Assembly: GCF_023922585.1 (NCBI RefSeq)
Contig: NZ_JAMFTN010000010.1
Location: 248,420 to 312,419, forward strand
Length of the DNA stretch: 64,000 nucleotides
DNA from: Aliidiomarina quisquiliarum
Lineage (GTDB): Bacteria > Pseudomonadota > Gammaproteobacteria > Enterobacterales > Alteromonadaceae
Reading direction: 5' to 3'
Part shown: positions 42,971 through 51,403 of the stretch, in pieces
How positions within the stretch are numbered: the stretch's first letter is position 1
Layout of the letters: every line of letters starts with the position of its first letter
Position numbers and translations under genes: made by a program
Notes under the pieces: model-generated
Told to the model about the DNA's origin: nothing
Database searches by the model: none
The model's input: the letters and a program-made list of their open reading frames with translations, nothing else

Positions 42971-43360
42971 CTATAGTTTGCCAATTAACGGAAGTGAGCG
43001 CGGTGTTGTCGCATCACAGAGCAAGTGACTGACATAAGCACATCCGGCTATTAGCCCCAGCCCGCGAAGACACTTATCAATTGCCTCTTCCGGTTGCCAC
43101 TCATACAAATGTTTAAGACCAACACCTAGTGCAGTTAACACCAATAGACTGTGGCAAAACTGACGATGGTGAGGGTTACCCAAAGAGGGTTCCAGAATAT
43201 CTGGAAGCTTGCCAAATAGAGAGCCAACCGTAATGGCAGTTACAGGATGGTGACTGGCAGCTTGTTTTTTGTTGTCCGCCAGAGCAACGGTTAAACCAAC
43301 CGCAGCCCCGACGACCAAATGGGTTTTACCATTAGCCAAACTATTTCTCCTTTCTGACAC
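42971..43360 (-). CDS. DUF457/YdjM-like membrane protein next to CBASS
   Basis: A 129-residue protein with the YdjM/DUF457 pattern of a membrane-embedded metal-dependent hydrolase: GKTHLVVGAAVGL near the start, GKLPDILEPSLGNPHHRQFCHSLLVL in the middle and SHLLCDATTP near the end. His and Asp residues suited to metal binding recur in these stretches, between three or four hydrophobic segments. It overlaps the 57-residue gene by 20 bases and is nine bases before the HNH-SAVED gene, so it belongs to the CBASS operon. DUF457 is not a standard CBASS component; an auxiliary role is inferred. Confidence 0.7.
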   Translation of the reverse strand: MSERRNSLANGKTHLVVGAAVGLTVALADNKKQAASHHPVTAITVGSLFGKLPDILEPSLGNPHHRQFCHSLLVLTALGVGLKHLYEWQPEEAIDKCLRGLGLIAGCAYVSHLLCDATTPRSLPLIGKL

Positions 43361-43514
43361 CTTTAAAAGGTGTTTTGTCTGATGTCTTTACATCCATGAA
43401 TCGACCAGTATCAGCATCTCGCTTTACCCAATGTCCGCTTGGCGTCTGAGTCTGAGATCTACCTTTAACGGCACCGTTTCTGTGTCCGTCACCTGATGGG
43501 GGATTTGTAGCCAT
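43341..43514 (-). CDS. Small basic protein at the head of the CBASS operon, 57 aa
   Basis: Not recognised as a domain. It opens MATNPPSGDGHRNGAVKGRS and ends TPFKGVRKEK, rich in Gly, Lys, Arg and Thr, probably flexible. I chose the ATG at 43514 because GGAGG lies seven bases upstream; an in-frame ATG ten codons earlier has no such site. It is the first gene of the CBASS unit, after a 129-base gap from the STAS-like gene. Small proteins of this kind recur beside DUF457 genes in other islands, from memory. No function is proposed. Confidence 0.6.
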   Translation of the reverse strand: MATNPPSGDGHRNGAVKGRSQTQTPSGHWVKRDADTGRFMDVKTSDKTPFKGVRKEK

Positions 43515-43643
43515 AAAGCCTCCTATTCTGCTTAACTTAATCACATTTATCAGATATTAATAAAAAAGATCCAAAGGATCTGATCAAATAATAAACTTCA
43601 ATTCTGATTAACGCAAGCAGATTAACCAGAAAACCAAAAAAAA

Positions 43644-44195
43644 CTACACAATTGATCGGTAGACAAATTCCAGTCCACCTGACTCTGCCACTTCTTTTTG
43701 CCCTAACACAAGACCTGTAGCATGAAGCTTCTTTAATCGACCACTGGCATTCTGTGCTGAAATGTCAAAGTGCTTAGATACATGTGACGAAGTCACTGTC
43801 TTTTTTGCAATAACAAAATCTAGAAGCTCTTTGACGGTCGCACTGAGTTTTACACCAAGCACTTCGTAACCGCTATCGCTCTTGACTAGAAGAGGTTGAT
43901 CCTTGGCTGTAGCGCCATAAGACCAATTGTCCAGAAGGTCACGACTCGGTACATTAAAAAGGTAAAAACCTTTTTCTCCTTTTAATGCTTTAGCCAACGA
44001 GATTATACTTTCACGAGGAAATGAAGCATCAGTGAATCGAATCCCTTCCAAGCTGATAGCAAAAATATCGCATGATGGGTGACCATCAACGATCTTTTTA
44101 ATCTTCACATAGGCTTCACTACCTTCATCGTTACCAAAGGCATGGTCAGAACCTACGACTTCTGAAAGAAGAATTTTATGAGTTAACTGTTTCAT
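43644..44195 (-). CDS. STAS-like (DUF4325) protein with C-terminal winged helix
   Basis: A 183-residue protein. Residues 5-95 carry the DUF4325 signature [25 protein letters not shown], a STAS-like fold of the anti-sigma-antagonist kind. Residues 115-180 form a winged helix ([35 protein letters not shown] is within it). It follows the GHKL ATPase gene by 22 bases on the same strand. STAS proteins are natural partners of GHKL kinases, so the pair may act as a partner-switch module, here linked to DNA binding. A role in defence is suggested by its place between hsdR and CBASS. Confidence 0.72.
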   Translation of the reverse strand: MKQLTHKILLSEVVGSDHAFGNDEGSEAYVKIKKIVDGHPSCDIFAISLEGIRFTDASFPRESIISLAKALKGEKGFYLFNVPSRDLLDNWSYGATAKDQPLLVKSDSGYEVLGVKLSATVKELLDFVIAKKTVTSSHVSKHFDISAQNASGRLKKLHATGLVLGQKEVAESGGLEFVYRSIV

Positions 44196-44217
44196 CTGCT
44201 TAAGTTGACACTATTTA

Positions 44218-45303
44218 TCAGAAATTGTCAACATAGAAGTCAAAACAGATATGGGTTCCTGTGATAGGGACCAACCCTCGATCTTCAGAAACATTGATGA
44301 GTTGACCCTTCGAGTATTCCAAAGCCAATGAGAAAGTTAGCTGCCTAATTACAATGATAACTTTCTCTTTGCTAGCGTGCTCTCGACTACTCTTAAAGCC
44401 TAGCCCCCGGCCTTTACCAAAGCGACTAACCTCACCAGATGTAAATGCTTTTTGAACAAGCGCAATGTCATTCTCAACAGTTTCCGCTGAAAACTGTGCG
44501 TACAACTTCGGATGTTCACTTTGTAATGTTGTTCTCAAGGTAGCGGCAATACCTAAACCAGAGTCGGATATGACTGTTTGAATATGCTTTGGTTTATTAT
44601 ACGGTCGATACACTTGCAGACCTGCTAGTCCAGGTATTTTGGATTCACTGTGATCAGTAACGTTGCCTACAAGCTCTGAAAAAACAGTCTTAGCCGCTAA
44701 GAAATAGCTGGCTGAAGAATGCTCTACAAACCTGTCGCCCAAACGAATTACAAGCTCTTTGTTTTGGGTTGGCTGTGCAATCTCTCCTAGTTCGACCAAG
44801 GTATCGCTATTATCCCGATAAGTTTTAGCAGCTGACATCGCGGGCCTTTCAGGGAAACAAGTTACACTTTGATTAAGATAATCAAAGAAGCCATTTCTGC
44901 TAAAAAAACTGTGTGTATTAGGACATGCTGTAGTATCTATCACCACATCCTTCCCAATAGCAGTGAGCTGATTCGCGAGAGCAAGAAAACGGGCCAATGC
45001 TATCAGCAAAAACTTACAATCGATGCCGAATCTAAATGTTATCTTGTTTGCATCTTTTTGATACGCAAGCTTACCGATAGCACTCTCAAAGGCTTTCTCA
45101 TCAATCCAACCTGTACCGAAATCAATTTCCACATGCTGAGCCCGTATCAAGCACCATTCATGATTTGAGTTTTTCACAAACGTATCCTGGTTTTTGTGAA
45201 GAAACGAGTTCACTTGGGACTTATCCAGTCCCAGCTCCTTGGCAATTTGACGTCCTTTCAGGCCTGGTGACCCATCTAATAACTCTGAGACTGCCTTCAG
45301 CAA
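44218..45303 (-). CDS. GHKL-type ATPase with N-terminal helix-turn-helix
   Basis: A 361-residue protein. Residues 1-50 look like a helix-turn-helix (LKGRQIAKELGLDKSQVNSFLHKN). Residues 195-330 are a GHKL (HATPase_c) domain: N-box ELVGNVTDHS (210-219), G1 box SDSGLGI (246-252) and G2 box FGKGRGLGFKSS (295-306). No phospho-acceptor His box is visible, so it is more like an anti-sigma-type kinase or an ATP-gated switch. It forms a two-gene unit with the STAS-like gene downstream and lies 22 bases after hsdR, with no terminator between, so it may be co-transcribed with the restriction genes. Confidence 0.75.
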   Translation of the reverse strand: MLKAVSELLDGSPGLKGRQIAKELGLDKSQVNSFLHKNQDTFVKNSNHEWCLIRAQHVEIDFGTGWIDEKAFESAIGKLAYQKDANKITFRFGIDCKFLLIALARFLALANQLTAIGKDVVIDTTACPNTHSFFSRNGFFDYLNQSVTCFPERPAMSAAKTYRDNSDTLVELGEIAQPTQNKELVIRLGDRFVEHSSASYFLAAKTVFSELVGNVTDHSESKIPGLAGLQVYRPYNKPKHIQTVISDSGLGIAATLRTTLQSEHPKLYAQFSAETVENDIALVQKAFTSGEVSRFGKGRGLGFKSSREHASKEKVIIVIRQLTFSLALEYSKGQLINVSEDRGLVPITGTHICFDFYVDNF

Positions 45304-45325
45304 ACCATCACTCCTTTCTACCTAC

Positions 45326-48300
45326 CTACATACCTACCATTCGTTGCATACTTTGCGTCCACGACGCTTTAAATGCTGAATCTCCTGCGAACAACTTGTA
45401 GAGCTCAAGTTCATCTTTACGGCGTTGCAGCATAATTTCCTTGAGCATTTTTTCGAAGGCCAAATCTCGATTATGAGGATCTGGGTTGTTTTTGTATTTA
45501 GATTCAAAATCTGGGTGATTGCGGATACTCTCAGCGATGTTCACAAACTTAACTTTTTGCTCTTCAGGTGTGGCACTCCAGCCCTGGAACCATCGCTCAT
45601 TAAATGTGCGAATGATTTCATCCAGCGGGTCAGTTTCTTTATCACCGCCATGCGCCCCACGTGGGTTCGGATTTTGAGGATCAAGCTCCGCTTCTTGGTC
45701 ACTAAGTTTTATGCTGTGGTTAAGCTTCACACGTTGCAAACCGTATGAACTCAGATCGACAGAATCGAGAAGCTCATCAATAGCATCTGCATCGGGATCT
45801 TCCACTTTCAATTTCGGTATTAAAAACTTCAGGAACCAAAACAGTTTTTCCCAGCTGACCATTTCATAAGGCATGATAGAAGCCATCTGCCCATAGATTT
45901 TAACGAACTGTTTGGCTTTAATCTTAAAGTCAACTTTAGCTTCAGCTTCAAGCTCCAGCTCATGGTCAAACCGAGCTGCTGCAACATCAATGATTGGGCT
46001 GAGTGTTTGGGCGTCTTCATTCTTGAAATAACGCGTCACAAAGTCTTCAACCTCATACCACTCGTACACACCGACATCGTCCATTTCATCTTTCAACTCG
46101 TGCAGCACGTTTATATCTGTAGCCTGGGACAATGACGTTGCAGTGTAGAAAGGGTCGAATGCTGACTGAATATCTTCAACTGAGTTAAAAAAATCCAGGA
46201 TAAACAAGTCTTCTGTTTTCTTCCCTAGCTTAGGTGCACTGCGATTTAGCCTAGATAGCGCCTGAACACACAAGACACTGGCGAGCTTCTTATCCACATA
46301 CATGGCGCAAAGTTTAGGCTGGTCAAACCCAGTCAAATACTTGTTCGCAACCACTAAAAGTCGATACTCATCGGTATCAAACATATCTTTGGTATCTGAC
46401 TCGGCAAAACCATTAATATCTGCTTCGGTATATTCAATACCTTCAACTTCTTTGGTTCCTGAGAAAGCAATGGCAACTTTAAAGGGGTTCCCTTGCTCCT
46501 CAAGTATCCGCCTTATCGCTTTGTAGTATCGAATGGCCGTCTCAATATTTTGAGTGACCACCATTCCCTTACCTTTACCTTTGAGCTTTTTCGCATTCAC
46601 AACATGTGGAACAAAATGCTCCAGCATAATCTCTGCTTTGGTATCAATTGTTTGCTGGCTTCGCTCTACATAAGCTCTGAGTTTTTTCTGCGCCTTTTTG
46701 GTATCAAACTCAGGGTTATCAGCGATTGATTTCTCAATCTCATAATAACTTTTGTATGTCGTATAATTTGCCAGCACATCCAAGATGAAACCTTCTTCAA
46801 TGGCTTGTTTCATCGAATACAAGTGAAACGGCTTGAAAGAGCCATCTTCTTGGCGCTGGCCAAATTTCTCCAAAGTGCTGTTTTTTGGTGTTGCAGTAAA
46901 TGCCAGGTACGACGCATTCCCACGCATCTTGCGTGATTTCATCGCCTGAAGGATTTTATCCTGGGCATCTTCGGCCTCTTCGATTTCAGATTTGCCCATC
47001 GCTCGGTTCATATTGTCATGCGCCGAACCAGACTGTGAGCTGTGTGCTTCATCAATAATCACCGCAAAGCGCTTGTCACTGAGATCGGCGATACCATCAA
47101 TAATGAACGGAAATTTCTGAATCGTCGTTATAATGATCTTTTTGCCATTCTCCAGCGCCTGCTTAAGCTCAGAAGACTTGTTCGCCGGGGCAATAATGTT
47201 CTTTACTTCAGAAAACTCTTTAATGTTATCCCGCAGCTGCTTGTCCAATAGGCGTCTATCGGTGACCACAATCACAGAGTCAAACAATGGCTGCTCCAAG
47301 CTTTTTCCGCCTGCCACATCAGACGAAGCAGGATAGGTTTCAATTAACTGATAAGCAGCCCAGGTAATCGAATTAGACTTACCTGAACCGGCAGAGTGTT
47401 GAATTAAGTAAGTCTGACCGACACCGTGCAGGGCGGCATGGTCCACCAATTTTCTCACCACATCCAATTGGTGGTATCGAGGAAAGAACAGGGTTCGCTT
47501 TGGTAATGGATCTTTGCTTGACCCATCCAGACGCACAAAATGCTGAATAATATTCGCCAAGCTTTCTTTGGTGAATACTTCTTGCCATAGGTATGCCGTT
47601 TTATGGCCCCCTATACCGTCAAAAGAGCGATTCGGCGGATTGCCTTGGCCAAGATTGTGACCTTTATTGAACGGCAAGAAGAAGGTACTGCTACCTGATA
47701 ACTTGGTGGTCATATACACTTCGTCGGTATCGACCGCCATATGCACTAGGCAGCGGCCAAAGGTCAGCAATGGCTGAGTTGCATCCCGATCATCTCGATA
47801 CTGCTTTTGGCCGTGATAACGTGCTGTTTGCCCGGTCCATGCGTTCTTCAACTCCAGCGTTATCAAGGGTATTCCGTTGATAAACAATACCATGTCGATT
47901 TCTTGTAGGGGATTTACCATGGAATAGCGCACTTGGCGAGTACAACTAAACACGTTATCTGCAAAGTTTTGCTTTACCTTCTCACTACTACTTGCCAAAG
48001 GGGCTGGATAGAGCAAATTGAAATGAGCATCGTCTACACTGAGCCCTTTCTTAAGTAAATGAAGGATGCCGTGCTTCTTAATCAGTCGGTCAAATCGTTC
48101 GAGTAACTTACGCTGCCAATCTGAGGGGTTGTTCTTTTGCAGTTTGGCCAGCTCTACTTCTTGTGTCTTTTGCAGAAATTGCCAGAAGAAACGCTCATCA
48201 ATGGCATATTGCATATTGAAGTCTGATGCGAAACCAACCTGATAAAACCTATTGTGAAAATCAGGTGCAATTTCTTGCACGCCTGCTTTGAGCTCTTCCA

Positions 48301-48367
48301 GAGTTGTACCCGTTAAACACTTCTCAATCGCCGACTCTAATGCTTGCTCATTAGTTTGACTAACCAT
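45326..48367 (-). CDS. hsdR: Type I restriction enzyme HsdR
   Basis: A 1013-residue restriction subunit. The N-terminal PD-(D/E)XK nuclease shows LFINGIPLITLELKNAW with the E-x-K triad. The helicase motor has Walker A IQHSAGSGKSNSI, Walker B VIIDEAHSSQSG and motif III YLAFTATPK. The C-terminal region binds the methylase core. It translocates DNA and cuts far from unmodified sites. It is separated from hsdS by three genes, an unusual spread. The stop is followed by short GTAG repeats before the GHKL gene. Confidence 0.95.
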   Translation of the reverse strand: MVSQTNEQALESAIEKCLTGTTLEELKAGVQEIAPDFHNRFYQVGFASDFNMQYAIDERFFWQFLQKTQEVELAKLQKNNPSDWQRKLLERFDRLIKKHGILHLLKKGLSVDDAHFNLLYPAPLASSSEKVKQNFADNVFSCTRQVRYSMVNPLQEIDMVLFINGIPLITLELKNAWTGQTARYHGQKQYRDDRDATQPLLTFGRCLVHMAVDTDEVYMTTKLSGSSTFFLPFNKGHNLGQGNPPNRSFDGIGGHKTAYLWQEVFTKESLANIIQHFVRLDGSSKDPLPKRTLFFPRYHQLDVVRKLVDHAALHGVGQTYLIQHSAGSGKSNSITWAAYQLIETYPASSDVAGGKSLEQPLFDSVIVVTDRRLLDKQLRDNIKEFSEVKNIIAPANKSSELKQALENGKKIIITTIQKFPFIIDGIADLSDKRFAVIIDEAHSSQSGSAHDNMNRAMGKSEIEEAEDAQDKILQAMKSRKMRGNASYLAFTATPKNSTLEKFGQRQEDGSFKPFHLYSMKQAIEEGFILDVLANYTTYKSYYEIEKSIADNPEFDTKKAQKKLRAYVERSQQTIDTKAEIMLEHFVPHVVNAKKLKGKGKGMVVTQNIETAIRYYKAIRRILEEQGNPFKVAIAFSGTKEVEGIEYTEADINGFAESDTKDMFDTDEYRLLVVANKYLTGFDQPKLCAMYVDKKLASVLCVQALSRLNRSAPKLGKKTEDLFILDFFNSVEDIQSAFDPFYTATSLSQATDINVLHELKDEMDDVGVYEWYEVEDFVTRYFKNEDAQTLSPIIDVAAARFDHELELEAEAKVDFKIKAKQFVKIYGQMASIMPYEMVSWEKLFWFLKFLIPKLKVEDPDADAIDELLDSVDLSSYGLQRVKLNHSIKLSDQEAELDPQNPNPRGAHGGDKETDPLDEIIRTFNERWFQGWSATPEEQKVKFVNIAESIRNHPDFESKYKNNPDPHNRDLAFEKMLKEIMLQRRKDELELYKLFAGDSAFKASWTQSMQRMVGM

Positions 48368-48544
48368 ACTTATTCCCTAAACTTACCGTTTTAACCCATA
48401 TGACACGAAAAAAAGTCTATCATTACCATTGACAGAACACCCTAAATTAGTTCAAACTTCCAATCGCTCACCTACTACTAAGTAGAAAGAGGTGACCGTA
48501 TCGCCCGGTCCACAATAGGCGACCATTTCTTTTCATGCTGCGCT

Positions 48545-49087
48545 TCAAAACCATTCACATCCTGTTAACTCGACATCGCCACGACAATAATTGTTATAGC
48601 GTTTTTCAAAGTCCCTTCGCTTCCCGTCATGAGTGATGTAAAAGCTCGTTACCAAAAACGTATTTGACCTACCTAATTTCTGCAATATCACAACAAAGTC
48701 TTCTTCGTGTGCCCATAAGTACAGGCGAATATCCCTTTTTTGATTCGACTCCCTGTGATAGAACAACTTAACAGACTCGTGATCGTGATTAATCAGCATC
48801 TGTTTTACCCACTCTAATCGGCATGCTCGATCAAAATCGGGGTAACGCCCAATCACTTTCCACAAACGTTTACCATTCTCCCAGACCTGCTCTTTCTCAT
48901 CACGAGTGGTTAAATGCCAAAAATCTAACTCTTTACCCTCGTCCTTACGATAGCTTCTAGGTTCGATGTAAATGCTATTGGCTAGGTAGGTGCGACTGGC
49001 AACAAAGTCCCTATGAAATATGCCATACAAGCAATCAATAATCTTCGTTGCATCAACCTTCGAAAAATCAAGTGGGGTACTAAGCAT
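48545..49087 (-). CDS. Unknown small protein, possible BECR-fold nuclease
   Basis: A protein of about 180 residues. I chose the ATG at 49087, which overlaps the upstream DUF3800 stop by eight bases; a longer frame reaching 49189 lies within that gene. The layout FHRDFVASRTYL, LDFWHLTTRDE, RACRLEWVKQMLI, IRLYLWAHEEDFVVILQKLG, and TFLVTSFYITHDGKRRDFEKRYNNY recalls phage- and island-encoded RelE/Barnase-like (BECR) nucleases, with a His in the FWHL segment and late Arg and Tyr residues. This is weak fold recognition by eye. Placement between hsdS and hsdR with DUF3800 makes a toxin or defence role plausible. Confidence 0.5.
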   Translation of the reverse strand: MLSTPLDFSKVDATKIIDCLYGIFHRDFVASRTYLANSIYIEPRSYRKDEGKELDFWHLTTRDEKEQVWENGKRLWKVIGRYPDFDRACRLEWVKQMLINHDHESVKLFYHRESNQKRDIRLYLWAHEEDFVVILQKLGRSNTFLVTSFYITHDGKRRDFEKRYNNYCRGDVELTGCEWF

Positions 49088-49781
49088 TGCCTCTCCTTGG
49101 CTGAAAGCGGAAGATATTGAACTGCTCCTCCCAAGGTGGTGTAGCGTAATCAAGTGAATACCCAAGCTTAGATTCCAGATACTCAACAAACTGTTTCTTT
49201 ATAGCACTGGCGTGTTCTATATCCTTACGATTCCGATACGCAACAGCGCCAATCAGTAAATCACAGAGTTGGATTAATTGAACTTCATAGGATTGAACAA
49301 TGGTAGCTACAGCACTTAACTGCCAGTACGTACGATTTTGCAAAACCTCACAAAGCTTGCGCGTTTTTTCTGCGCCGAGCGTATCCATGTAATCTAAATA
49401 AATTCGATATTCATTTTCTTGCTTTAGAAAGTCTCGAAGGGTGTAGTAAAACATCTTGTAGTAAAAGTCACTGTGCGAACCCGCATTGTACTGATGATGG
49501 TCAAGAATATTCTTATTCAGCACAACGGTAGATTTAAATTTCACATCGGTATCATCGATAACCATATCAATGAGATCGCGATAAAGTGGCCATTGATGCT
49601 TGTTCAATTTACTCCACTTTAGCTCAGGCTTGTAGTTATGCTGATGTCGCAGCCATTTAATGTGCTTGCTCAGCCTCGTGGCCTTATCTGCGCTACAATA
49701 AATCGCACCCAGCACCATAATGTCGGCACCATCATGTTCCAAATGGCAGCTTTCATCACAGAATATTTTATAAACCGTCAT
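49080..49781 (-). CDS. DUF3800 protein
   Basis: A 233-residue DUF3800 protein. The conserved acidic positions are visible: IFCDESCH at the start, IYLDYMDT near 145 and LIQLCDLLIGAVAYR near 183-197. DUF3800 is predicted to have an RNase H-like nuclease fold. It is encoded inside the type I restriction-modification cluster and overlaps the next gene by eight bases, so the two are translated together. DUF3800 genes occur in many mobile and defence islands, often with a second small gene. Substrate and role are unknown. Confidence 0.8.
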   Translation of the reverse strand: MTVYKIFCDESCHLEHDGADIMVLGAIYCSADKATRLSKHIKWLRHQHNYKPELKWSKLNKHQWPLYRDLIDMVIDDTDVKFKSTVVLNKNILDHHQYNAGSHSDFYYKMFYYTLRDFLKQENEYRIYLDYMDTLGAEKTRKLCEVLQNRTYWQLSAVATIVQSYEVQLIQLCDLLIGAVAYRNRKDIEHASAIKKQFVEYLESKLGYSLDYATPPWEEQFNIFRFQPRRGNA

Positions 49782-49789
49782 ACCCCACC

Positions 49790-50071
49790 TTAATCAAAAT
49801 TCTTTTTATTTAACGCATTTACCGCGCTATCCAGCGCCAGTAAATCTAAGCGTTCACGGCCTGCGTCCAGCACAAAAGGAAAAAGCACAAAGCCATCAAA
49901 CTCCTTTTGAATAACCAGTAGCTCTTCACCGAGTGCGGAAGGCTCGTGTGCCAAGCGCAGCCCTGAGCGGGTAAAAAACTGAAGATGCTTGCGCTCAGTA
50001 AAGCCCAACTCACTGAACTTCTTTGTCCTAACAGGACTAATCCTGTTGGTCTGATGATTTACCGTGAACAT
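49790..50071 (-). pseudogene. Truncated nuclease-like remnant, 93 aa
   Basis: The N terminus, KFSELGFTERKHLQ and PSALGEELLVIQKEFDGF, then RERLDLLALD, is the hallmark opening of a restriction-endonuclease-like family found near type I systems (DUF91/DUF4268-type). In those proteins the next stretch carries the catalytic E-x-K, but here the frame ends soon after in NALNKKNFD. Two stretches, FFTRSGLRLAH and VLFPFVLDAG, look inserted or altered. I read it as a decayed gene whose catalytic half is lost. It sits between hsdS and DUF3800. Confidence 0.55.
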
Positions 50072-50080
50072 AATCGCATC

Positions 50081-51403
50081 CTATTGCTCAACCATTTCTG
50101 GGGTGATTTTTATTTTTCCTGTCACGGCGCTGTTGATCAGGGTGGTTTTGTATTCTTTGAGCTTTTCGATTTGTTGCAAATAAAAGCCCTCTGCATCATT
50201 GAACATACCTAATTGATCATTAATAAAATCAACAATAGCTGTTTGTTCAAGAATTGAAGGTAAAGTTATGGGCATTCGTCTGACTTGATCTTGACTAATA
50301 TTAGGGTCGACACGAGAGCCTTTGGCTACAATCATCCAATGTGGTCTATAAAATTTCACATAGTAATACAGAAAATTTGGTACTAACTTATGACAAGGTA
50401 GAATTGCACAAACTGCCTGATTAACTGTTCCACTAAATTTCAGCAATGCATGCTTACCAATTGTTCCTGCACCACCATACATTGCAACACAGACAGATTC
50501 CTCTGGAACAAGCTTGCATGAAGTCTCCCTTAGAGCCTTGTAGGTGATTTTTTCAGGCGTATCGAATAGTAGGTCATCATTCAAATCCGTTGTCCTTACC
50601 CATGGAATATTGCCATTATAGTAAGCTTCAACGTTACCACTTTGGGGAGTACTGCCACTGGTAGTGTTAGTGATATTCGAAATTTTTGTAATATCCCAAT
50701 GCACTGGAATCTTGCCAATCCAATCCACACCGGAGTCTTTCATTGGCACATTAGGATCAAGCCCTTGCGTCACCGCCTGTTGGATGATGATCTGCTTACG
50801 CTCTTTCAGCAGGCTAATTTGCTTCTCTTTGATCGCAATCGCTTCATCGATTTGCTCGGTTTTCTTGTCGAGAAAGTTGGCTATTAGGGTTTGTTGCCCA
50901 AGGAGAGGAACAAACGTCTTAAAACTCATGAATGAATCTTTAGGAATTGTATTTCTTAACCCCCTATATAAAGGCTTTAGGCGTTTTGTTGAATCAAGAT
51001 TCAGATAAAAATAATATAGGAACTTATTGTCGAACCCTGCATTTGTCTGGAAAACGGTGTAAGCACCCGTAATCATCCCGTCATAAGAGGACAAACCAAC
51101 TGTTCGAGGTGTCTCTTCCACATCAAAGAGACAAAAAACAAAATCACCACAATTAACTTCTTGATATGTATTAAACTCAGCAGGAAATTTCCCCTCAGGA
51201 TTATCCATATCTCGTTTAATTATGCCTCTAAGGGTTAGAGAAAGAAGGTCATAATCAGCTGACCTTTTACCGACAAGTTTCTTCTTAAGTGTAAAAATAT
51301 GCTTATTCGAAAGCAGCTCCCACGAGTCCGGTATATCTCCTAACCATTCTGCCCCAGACTCCTTATAAGACTCATATTTCGGCATCAACGCTAAACGTTC
51401 CAT
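50081..51403 (-). CDS. hsdS: Type I specificity subunit HsdS
   Basis: A 440-residue HsdS with two target-recognition domains separated by conserved helices. The first starts ESGAEWLGDIPDSWEL, the second DSGVDWIGKIPVHWDI; each is closed by a coiled region (QQTLIANFLDKKTEQIDEAIAIKEKQISLLKER and EQTAIVDFINDQLGMFNDAEGFYLQQIEKLKEYK). It sets the DNA sequence that the system methylates and cuts. The start overlaps the hsdM stop in a TAATG junction. The recognition site cannot be read from the sequence. Confidence 0.93.
   Translation of the reverse strand: MERLALMPKYESYKESGAEWLGDIPDSWELLSNKHIFTLKKKLVGKRSADYDLLSLTLRGIIKRDMDNPEGKFPAEFNTYQEVNCGDFVFCLFDVEETPRTVGLSSYDGMITGAYTVFQTNAGFDNKFLYYFYLNLDSTKRLKPLYRGLRNTIPKDSFMSFKTFVPLLGQQTLIANFLDKKTEQIDEAIAIKEKQISLLKERKQIIIQQAVTQGLDPNVPMKDSGVDWIGKIPVHWDITKISNITNTTSGSTPQSGNVEAYYNGNIPWVRTTDLNDDLLFDTPEKITYKALRETSCKLVPEESVCVAMYGGAGTIGKHALLKFSGTVNQAVCAILPCHKLVPNFLYYYVKFYRPHWMIVAKGSRVDPNISQDQVRRMPITLPSILEQTAIVDFINDQLGMFNDAEGFYLQQIEKLKEYKTTLINSAVTGKIKITPEMVEQ

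Noticed and set aside
45304-45340. GTAG/TACC short tandem repeat at the end of hsdR
   Set aside because: Only a few units; it probably reflects slippage at the gene end and carries no clear function.
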